A stretch of DNA of 18,118 nucleotides from contig CANQPR010000016.1 in the NCBI GenBank assembly GCA_947625715.1, positions 1 to 18,118 of the forward strand, written 5' to 3'. The stretch comes from an uncultured Bacilli bacterium (GTDB taxonomy: Bacteria; Bacillota_I; Bacilli_A; RF39; UBA660). The notes beneath the pieces are model-generated. The model saw only the letters and a list, made by a program, of their open reading frames with translations, was not told where the DNA came from and did not search any database. Below are positions 12,509 to 18,118 of the stretch, piece after piece (position 1 is the stretch's first letter; each line of letters begins with the position of its first letter). Both the position numbers and the translations under genes were made by a program.

Positions 12509-14092
12509 TTAATTTTTATAAGTAGCTATAATATGGCATGCAACTTTTATACCGTCCATTGCTGAAGTTGTAATACCACCTGAATATCCACTTCCTTCAC
12601 CACAAGGATATATACCTTTTATATTACTAACGTAATTTTCATCTCTTATCATTCTAATTGGAGAGGAGGTTCTACTTTCTACTCCAGCCATAATAGTATC
12701 ATCACTAGCAAAGCCATGAATTTTTTTATCAAATACCACCATAGCTTCTTTAATTGAATCATTTATTTCTTTAGGAAATATCTCATTTAAATTAGCAAAT
12801 TGATATTCTCCTTTTATTTTGGGTTTAAGCGTTTTAAATTCTTTACTTATTTGATTATGTTGATAATCTTTCCATAAGCTAACTGGTATTTTCCCCTTTG
12901 CTAAATCATAAGCTTTCTTTTCTAATTTTTCTTGAAATTCCATGCCTTTTAAAGCACCTTCTTGAAAATCTTTTTTATTAACACTTACTACAATCGCACT
13001 ATTGGCAATTGCTGAATCACGTTTATAATAACTCATACCATTAATAGCTAACTTACCTTTTTCACTGGATGAGTTAACAACGTATCCCCCTGGACACATG
13101 CAAAATGAATAAACCCCTCTTTTATTTTTACTAGTCATTGTTAATTTATAATTAGCACTTTTTAAATACTTTGCAAATTTGCCATATTGCCATTCATCAA
13201 TCATTTTTTGTGAATGCATAACTCTCAAACCCACAGCAAAAGGTTTTGCTTCCATTTGTAAACCTCTTTTATAAAGCATTCTAAACGTATCTCTTGCACT
13301 ATGACCTAAAGCAAGGATTAAATTATTACAAGGAATTTCTTTTTCATCATTTAATGTAATAGATTCTAATGAACCATTAACAACTTTTATATCTGTTAGC
13401 TTAGTATTAAATAAAATTTCACCACCATTTTTAATAATATCTTCCCTAATATTTACAACTATTTTTTGCAAATTATCTGTCCCAATATGAGGATTATTAA
13501 CATAAGTTATATTTTCATTTGCTCCATGTAAAGCAAAGATTTCTAATACTTTTTTATTTAAAAAATTTTTATCTTTAGTAAGAGTATTTAATTTACCATC
13601 CGAAAAAGTTCCGGCTCCTCCTTCACCAAATAAAACATTACTATCTTTTAATAATTTCCCGGTTTGCCAAAATGTTTTTACATCATCTACTCTTTCTTCA
13701 ATTTTTTTACCTCTTTCAATAATTAAAGGTTTATAACCATTTTTTGAAAGAATATAACCAGCAAATAAACCTGCCGGTCCACACCCTACAATAACTAAAC
13801 GATTGGCCATTTTTTTATGACCTTTTTTTGGTAAAACAAATTCTTCTTTTGGCGCTTTACTAACATTGGCATTTTGATTATTTTTTAAAATTTCTTCTTC
13901 ATTATTTACTAAAACATCAACAATAAAACTATAACAAACATCACTTTTAATACGGGCATCAATAGATTGTTTATATATTTTAAAATCTAATATATCATCT
14001 TTTTTAATTTTTAATATTTGACAAACTTTTAATAATAAATTATTTATATTCCACTTATCAACTCTAATTTTTATTTGTCTAATTCTAATCAT
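12509..14092 (-). CDS. FAD-dependent dehydrogenase, COG2509 type
   Basis: This 527-residue flavoprotein is of the uncharacterised FAD-dependent dehydrogenase group. It has a distinctive N-terminal domain of about 90 residues (beta-alpha, basic) before the FAD-binding Rossmann motif VGCGPAG (102-108), as is typical for this group. GEGGAGTFSDGKLNT follows the first fold, and the second FAD contact GEGSGYSGG (498-506) lies near the C terminus with ITTSAMDG. The conserved CPGG segment in the middle (MCPGGYVV) is also present. The reaction is unknown. It starts within the end of the previous gene: its Shine-Dalgarno GGAGAGGA lies in the last codons of the BaiN-type gene and the two frames overlap by 8 nt. 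They are therefore translationally coupled and probably function together. No terminator is visible after it. Confidence 0.9.
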   Translation of the reverse strand: MIRIRQIKIRVDKWNINNLLLKVCQILKIKKDDILDFKIYKQSIDARIKSDVCYSFIVDVLVNNEEEILKNNQNANVSKAPKEEFVLPKKGHKKMANRLVIVGCGPAGLFAGYILSKNGYKPLIIERGKKIEERVDDVKTFWQTGKLLKDSNVLFGEGGAGTFSDGKLNTLTKDKNFLNKKVLEIFALHGANENITYVNNPHIGTDNLQKIVVNIREDIIKNGGEILFNTKLTDIKVVNGSLESITLNDEKEIPCNNLILALGHSARDTFRMLYKRGLQMEAKPFAVGLRVMHSQKMIDEWQYGKFAKYLKSANYKLTMTSKNKRGVYSFCMCPGGYVVNSSSEKGKLAINGMSYYKRDSAIANSAIVVSVNKKDFQEGALKGMEFQEKLEKKAYDLAKGKIPVSLWKDYQHNQISKEFKTLKPKIKGEYQFANLNEIFPKEINDSIKEAMVVFDKKIHGFASDDTIMAGVESRTSSPIRMIRDENYVSNIKGIYPCGEGSGYSGGITTSAMDGIKVACHIIATYKN

Positions 14093-15281
14093 TTTTACAA
14101 TCCTCTCCGGCTATTAAACCGCTCATAAAAGCAAAACCTAAATTATATCCGCCACACTTACCATCAACATCTAATACTTCCCCCGTAAAATATAAATTAG
14201 AAACTTTTTTAGACATCATATTACTTGGATTTACTTCTTTTAATAAAACGCCACCACGACATACTTGAGCATCATCAAAGCTTTTGACTCCAATAGGTGT
14301 AAAAGGAAAATGTCTTAATAATTTTTCTAACAAAACTAAATTAACGTCTTTTAAATATCCTTCTTTTCCAACTTTTAATTTTTTACATATTAGATTTACT
14401 ATTTTATAAGGTAAAAAGCCTTCTAAAATTTGGGTTAAAGTATAATTTTTTAATTTATCATTTTGTATCTTTAACCAATTAATAAAACTTTTATCATCCC
14501 CTTTAAACCAAGGGACAAAATTAATTGTTAAAAATAAATTATTATTAGAAGCGATTAATCCACTAAGTTGAAAAGTACAAATACCACTTATTCCATAATC
14601 ACAACATTGAAGTTCACCTTGTTCTTTTGCTATTAACTTACCAGCCTTAAACAAAGATAAAGTAACTTCACATCTTACACCTTGCCAATCTTTATAATAA
14701 TTATCACCACCAATAACTTGAACTAAAGAAGGATAAATATTTGTTATGGTATGTCCCAAATTTTTAGCAAGCTCATAGCCATTTCCATCAGAACCTGTTT
14801 TACTAAGTGCTTTAGAACCGGTTGCAATGACAACTTTATCAGCCCATAAACTATCGGTATTTGTTTCAATTAAAAATTGTTTTTCCTTAACAATATTTTT
14901 GACATATGTATTATACTTAAATTTTACACCTATATTTTCACACTTTGTCAACAAGCAATTGTAAATTGAAGTTGCTTGCATAGAATAGGGATAATAATAA
15001 CCATTAACGTTTTTATAAATAACTCCCAGTTCTTGAAAAAAGGGCAAGACCATTTTACTTTTACTATCTAAAATAACTTTTAAAACATCCAAATTATTAG
15101 AATTATAATTTTCAATATCCATATTACTATTCCAAAAATTACACCGACCATTACCCGTTAATAACAACTTTTTTCCACACTTATTATTACGTTCAATAAC
15201 AATTACTTCATTTGTTTTATTTTTAGCTTTAATAGCTGTAACCAAGCCTGAAGCTCCTCCACCAATAATTACAATTCGCAT
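14085..15281 (-). CDS. NAD(P)/FAD-dependent oxidoreductase, HI0933/BaiN family
   Basis: This 398-residue flavoprotein of the HI0933-like family (COG2081) belongs to the group in which Clostridium BaiN was linked to bile-acid dehydroxylation. Most members have no proven substrate, so no bile-acid role should be assumed. It has an N-terminal Rossmann motif IIGGGASGL (5-13). The family signature CGKKLLLTGNGRCN (35-48) follows, then an internal beta-rich insertion (about 190-340), and the C-terminal FAD contact GEVLDVDGKCGGYNLGFA (from 367). It is first gene of a two-gene operon; the COG2509-type gene overlaps its end by 8 nt. GGTGG lies 6 nt before the ATG. All signature residues are present and the length is normal. 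Confidence 0.93.
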   Translation of the reverse strand: MRIVIIGGGASGLVTAIKAKNKTNEVIVIERNNKCGKKLLLTGNGRCNFWNSNMDIENYNSNNLDVLKVILDSKSKMVLPFFQELGVIYKNVNGYYYPYSMQATSIYNCLLTKCENIGVKFKYNTYVKNIVKEKQFLIETNTDSLWADKVVIATGSKALSKTGSDGNGYELAKNLGHTITNIYPSLVQVIGGDNYYKDWQGVRCEVTLSLFKAGKLIAKEQGELQCCDYGISGICTFQLSGLIASNNNLFLTINFVPWFKGDDKSFINWLKIQNDKLKNYTLTQILEGFLPYKIVNLICKKLKVGKEGYLKDVNLVLLEKLLRHFPFTPIGVKSFDDAQVCRGGVLLKEVNPSNMMSKKVSNLYFTGEVLDVDGKCGGYNLGFAFMSGLIAGEDCKND

Positions 15282-15298
15282 TATAAACCACCACTTAA

Positions 15299-15304
15299 AT
15301 TATA
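15299..15304 (-). promoter_or_regulatory. Extended -10 box of the FAD operon
   Basis: TATAAT preceded by TGA at the extended position (TGATATAAT, - strand) lies 18 nt before the ATG at 15281. The -35 region (TAAGAT at 17 nt) is poor, as is common for extended -10 promoters. Confidence 0.5.
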
Positions 15305-15324
15305 TCAAAAAAAATTAATTAATC

Positions 15325-16233
15325 TTATTTTTTTAATATTAAATTAGGCTCTTCCATTTCTTTTAATTCTTTTCTAGATTTTAAAAACTTTCTTCCAAAA
15401 TAAATACTTAAAGAAAGGGTTAATAAATAAACAACATTTTGGATAGTTTTGTTATTATATAAATGTAAATTTTTATTAACAAAATCATAACTATACATCA
15501 TAAATAACGGTATAACAGTTTCCCAAAAGTTTTCATTTACTTCTTCTTCTTTATTTTGATAAGCAATTTTTTGTAAAGATTCATTAGGAAATTCACCCAT
15601 TAATTGATTAAAATTTTTAATATCTATACTTGACATTGTACACTCATCACTCTCAGCATACATAGCCATAGAAGCATTTACTCCCACTAAACTAATTGTC
15701 TCATTTAAAATTTCTTCAACCCATGAATTCCAATTATTTAAAGGCTTTTTAACCATATTAGGTTCTAAAAAAGATAAATCAACTTGTTCTATATTATAAT
15801 GTGAAACACTTTTAATTTGTTCTAATTGTTTTTCTAATTTATCTATATACATATCTAAATATATTAATTCATTATTTTTACTATTTTCTAAAGATTTATT
15901 TCGATATTTAAGACCTTTTTGATAAATTGTAAACCCTAAAGTTTCTAAAACACTTAAACAAAGAGCATTTTCTTTAAATAAAGCCATTTGATTAATAAAA
16001 AATAGTGAAGAAGCATTAAAAAAATGAAACAATCTTGTTGAGTCAAATTCATCGATGGATAACATTTTGGGCTCAACATTTAAAAATATTTCTCTTAAGT
16101 TTTTTAATAACTTTAATTTGTTTTCTTCATTTAATATATAATCAATATTGTTTGCTAATGTCACCCTAAAAACTTCAAGTTTATCATTAACAACATAATA
16201 GTACCCCTTTTTATAAAAATAATATTCAAACAT
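15325..16233 (-). CDS. Unknown protein with one C-terminal membrane segment
   Basis: I do not recognise this family. The start is the ATG at 16233: AAAGGA lies 7 nt upstream. A longer frame back to 16290 would begin in the -35 box of the gene's own promoter. The 302-residue product opens MFEYYFYKKGYYYV and continues with a mainly helical region. A helical stretch around 120-145 (LIYLDMYIDKLEKQLEQI) has coiled-coil character. Near the end lies one hydrophobic segment (about 263-279, TIQNVVYLLTLSLSIYF) followed by a short, lysine-rich charged tail. There is no signal peptide. This looks like a cytoplasmic domain held at the membrane by its C-terminal end. No cysteine pairs or catalytic motif are seen. 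It is expressed from its own promoter, 60 bp after the LigD-type gene. Confidence 0.75.
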   Translation of the reverse strand: MFEYYFYKKGYYYVVNDKLEVFRVTLANNIDYILNEENKLKLLKNLREIFLNVEPKMLSIDEFDSTRLFHFFNASSLFFINQMALFKENALCLSVLETLGFTIYQKGLKYRNKSLENSKNNELIYLDMYIDKLEKQLEQIKSVSHYNIEQVDLSFLEPNMVKKPLNNWNSWVEEILNETISLVGVNASMAMYAESDECTMSSIDIKNFNQLMGEFPNESLQKIAYQNKEEEVNENFWETVIPLFMMYSYDFVNKNLHLYNNKTIQNVVYLLTLSLSIYFGRKFLKSRKELKEMEEPNLILKK

Positions 16234-16261
16234 GTTAATTTCCTTTCTTCTTTTATTGTTT

Positions 16262-16290
16262 ATAATATTGAAAAAAAGGTGAAATGTCAA
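16262..16290 (-). promoter_or_regulatory. Promoter of the unknown membrane-anchored protein gene
   Basis: Perfect TTGACA (16285-16290) and TATTAT (16262-16267) are 17 nt apart on the - strand. The start would be near 16255, leaving a leader of about 22 nt with AAAGGA. This promoter overlaps the stop region of the LigD-type gene. Confidence 0.7.
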
Positions 16291-16293
16291 ATA

Positions 16294-17643
16294 TTATTGG
16301 TCAATAGAAAAAAAATCAAACCAAGGATCTTTCCTTTTTAATCTTTTTATTGCTTTGTCAATTGTTATTTCATCGGGTTTTACTTTATCTAATTCCCACC
16401 AAAAAATAGGCATTGATACAGAAGCTTTTTCATTTAATCTTACTGAATAAGGACACACACTACTAGCGCCTTTTGTATTTCTTAACCAATCAATAAAAAT
16501 TTTATTAGTTCTTTTGCTTATTTTATTACTACTAACATATTTCATTGGCCACTTTTTTTCCATCAATAAAGCGACATTATGAGCAAAACGTTCAAATGAT
16601 TTCCATGATTTTAAAGAATGTATGGGAACTACCACATGATAACCTTTTTTACCACTAGTTTTTAAAAAAGATACCAAATTTAATTCATCTAAAATTTTTT
16701 TTAAATCTCTAACTCCTTGTCTTAACATTTCTAAACTTACATTTAAACCAGGATCTAAGTCAAAAACTAACATATCTGGATGATTTAATTTATTAACCTT
16801 ACTAGCCATCATATGAAATTCATACCCATTCATTTGCACTTCTCTAATTATACTTTCCATATTTTTTAAATAATAATAATCTTTTTTATTAACCATTAAC
16901 TTTCCTAGGGCTTTATTATTTTCAAAATGTTTTTTAAAAAAGACTTTTCCCTTAATTCCCTTTGGTGCGCGTACAGTACTTATTAAACGTGATTTTGCAT
17001 ATTCTAACATTCTTGCGCCTACTTTTTGATAGTAATTTAATAAATCCCCTTTAGTAACTTTCCCCATTATTAATTTATCTAAATTCGTAAATGTGACATT
17101 TAGTTTTCCTTGTTTTATTTGATACATCGATAAACCACTTTTAATACTGATATCAAAATCTTTAAGAGGAGTATAAAAGGCAAATTCATCTTCCTCTTTA
17201 ATCAATAAATAATTATTATCTTTAAAATGAACTAAACTCCAATTTCCTTTTAATCTTCTTCCATATAATCTAAACTTTAAAACTTTATTATTAAAATTTT
17301 TATCAACCTCACTTAATTCTTCCCAATATCCTTCATCAAAAATCATTACAATTCCAGCACCGTATTCGCCCTTTTTTATAACGCCTTCAAAGTTTTTATA
17401 TGCTAAGGGATGATCTTCAACCATAATTGCTAATCGTCTTTCATTTTTCACAAAAGATGGTCCCTTAGGAATGGCAAAACTTTTTAAAGTCCCTTTCCAC
17501 TCTAATCTTAAATCATAATGATCTTTTTTGGCTAAGTGGTGTTGCACGACAAAACATTTTTTCTTTCTTTCTTTTCTTTTTATTCCTTGAGGTTCATTTG
17601 TTACTTTAAAATTTCTTTTTTGATTATATTCATCTAATTCCAT
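16294..17643 (-). CDS. LigD-type phosphoesterase-polymerase fusion without ligase domain
   Basis: This 449-residue protein is related to the bacterial end-joining enzyme LigD. Residues 30-165 form the 3'-phosphoesterase (PE) domain, with H36, H42, D44 and R46 in QHHLAKKDHYDLRLE and E76/H78 in VEDHP. These match the known PE active-site residues of Pseudomonas LigD with a constant offset of six. Residues 180-445 form the primase-polymerase domain. It has FKKHF (236-240), the metal-binding D295-x-D297 in VFDLDPG, SGKKGYHVVVP (330-340), and the third acid D385 in FIDWLRNTKG. The ATP-dependent ligase domain is absent. It should trim 3' ends and fill gaps or add ribonucleotides during double-strand-break repair, relying on a separate ligase and Ku encoded elsewhere. 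The ribosome site before the ATG is weak, but stops upstream fix the frame. It is separated from csoR by a terminator. Confidence 0.93.
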   Translation of the reverse strand: MELDEYNQKRNFKVTNEPQGIKRKERKKKCFVVQHHLAKKDHYDLRLEWKGTLKSFAIPKGPSFVKNERRLAIMVEDHPLAYKNFEGVIKKGEYGAGIVMIFDEGYWEELSEVDKNFNNKVLKFRLYGRRLKGNWSLVHFKDNNYLLIKEEDEFAFYTPLKDFDISIKSGLSMYQIKQGKLNVTFTNLDKLIMGKVTKGDLLNYYQKVGARMLEYAKSRLISTVRAPKGIKGKVFFKKHFENNKALGKLMVNKKDYYYLKNMESIIREVQMNGYEFHMMASKVNKLNHPDMLVFDLDPGLNVSLEMLRQGVRDLKKILDELNLVSFLKTSGKKGYHVVVPIHSLKSWKSFERFAHNVALLMEKKWPMKYVSSNKISKRTNKIFIDWLRNTKGASSVCPYSVRLNEKASVSMPIFWWELDKVKPDEITIDKAIKRLKRKDPWFDFFSIDQ

Positions 17644-17687
17644 TAAACATCACATAATTAGCATCTCCAAAAAATAATAAATAATGC

Positions 17688-17716
17688 AAAAAAAACACTA
17701 CATAGCGTAATGTTTT
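17688..17716 (-). terminator. Terminator of the CsoR-family gene
   Basis: On the - strand AAAACATTAC and GTAGTGTTTT (17692-17716) form a 10-pair stem with loop GCTAT, followed by more U residues (17688-17691). One pair is G-U here and would be an A-C mismatch on the + strand, which fixes the direction. Confidence 0.7.
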
Positions 17717-17747
17717 GGTTATTTTATAAAAGTATTAAAGAATAGTT

Positions 17748-18032
17748 TTAATCTAATCTTCTAAACATATTCATTACATCATCAATAACTTCAATTTTTC
17801 CTGCTTGAATATCTCTAACGACATTGGTAGATAAATGGGTTTTAAGTAATTCTGTAGCAATTCCTTGTAACGATTTATTAATTGCTGATATTTGAATTAA
17901 TATATCATCACAATAACGATCATCTAAAATCATTTGTTCAATTCCTCTTATTTGACCTTCAATTGTTCTTAAACGTCTACTATAGTATTTTTTTTCTTCC
18001 ATCGTTTTTTTAATTTGTTTTTTTTCTTTCAT
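17748..18032 (-). CDS. CsoR/FrmR-family metal-sensing or thiol-sensing repressor
   Basis: This 94-residue all-helical repressor is of the CsoR/RcnR/FrmR family, which bind DNA as tetramers and release it on sensing metal, sulfur species or formaldehyde. RRLRTIEGQIRGIEQMI (19-35) is the family signature. The first ligand C41 (DRYCDD) and H66 (LLKTH) stand at the same spacing as the Cu(I) ligands of CsoR. The third position is N70 instead of Cys. A Cys-His-Asn set is not that of a canonical Cu(I) CsoR, so the inducer is open. The first ATG (18032) has AAGG directly against it and GAGG 12 nt away; Met11 is an alternative start that would only remove a basic tail. No target gene lies in the window; it would be expected beyond the right edge or elsewhere. 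Confidence 0.9.
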   Translation of the reverse strand: MKEKKQIKKTMEEKKYYSRRLRTIEGQIRGIEQMILDDRYCDDILIQISAINKSLQGIATELLKTHLSTNVVRDIQAGKIEVIDDVMNMFRRLD

Positions 18033-18118
18033 CCTTAATTAAATCCTCGTATAATCAATCTTATAGAAATTATTAATCTATTCGATTGATTCTTTCTATT
18101 TATATTTTTTGAGTTATA

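Noticed and set aside
14085..15281. Bile-acid metabolism from the BaiN-like gene
   Set aside because: The family is widespread with unknown substrates and no other bile-acid genes are nearby.
1..18118. Mycoplasma-type code (TGA as Trp)
   Set aside because: Trp is written TGG in the conserved proteins and TGA ends the first gene.
1..18118. CRISPR array or classical prophage in the window
   Set aside because: No regularly spaced repeats other than the IS ends, and no phage structural, integrase or lysis genes.

Overview
The window is very AT-rich bacterial DNA read with the standard bacterial code: TGG encodes Trp and TGA is used as a stop (for example at the end of the first gene). Typical Shine-Dalgarno sites and Gram-positive-style promoters and intrinsic terminators are abundant. 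RecG, a YwaC/RelP-type alarmone synthetase, a DUF3603-like protein and lipoproteins with Firmicute lipoboxes suggest a low-GC Bacilli-type Firmicute, probably from an Erysipelotrichales/RF39-like lineage. The species cannot be named from this sequence.

Layout. Positions 1-1110 (+ strand): the end of an upstream transcript, a short promoter-hairpin unit, a uracil-DNA-glycosylase-fold gene and its terminator. Almost everything else is on the - strand. Positions 1116-1302: a tRNA-Gly(TCC) transcription unit with promoter and terminator. Positions 1429-1899: a lipoprotein. Positions 1900-2688: a gene-poor stretch with several hairpins and the recG terminator. Positions 2689-4721: recG with its own promoter. 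Positions 4735-4865: a complete small-RNA unit. Positions 4867-6717: an IS1202-like insertion sequence. Positions 6747-7443: relP. Positions 7445-8675: a DUF3603-like gene followed by a lipoprotein, as an operon. Positions 8685-11612: a very large protein that appears to be a chain of sigma-region-4-like helix-turn-helix units. Positions 11791-12468: DUF3800. Positions 12509-15281: two overlapping FAD-oxidoreductase genes. Positions 15325-16233: an unknown protein with one C-terminal membrane segment. Positions 16294-17643: a LigD-type phosphoesterase-polymerase with no ligase domain. Positions 17748-18032: a CsoR-family regulator.

Most striking. (1) The insertion sequence is intact and looks recently inserted: a perfect 27-bp target duplication, matched TGTG ends, and three inverted copies of a 23-bp repeat at each end. 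Its non-coding end carries a strong inward promoter whose predicted start coincides with a perfect 11-bp RNA stem. This is followed by three segments that can form two mutually exclusive helices. An RNA embedded in this IS has no assigned role that I know of, and it is the best candidate for something undescribed. (2) A roughly 95-nt orphan small RNA lies next to the IS, which inserted directly against its -35 box. (3) The roughly 975-residue helix-turn-helix array has an unusual architecture.

How the genes fit together: DNA-repair functions recur (UDG-like, RecG, LigD PE-POL), alongside stress signalling (RelP). Apart from the two FAD genes and the DUF3603-lipoprotein pair, the genes look independently transcribed. 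I see no single pathway linking the window. All family assignments come from reading motifs, not from database searches.
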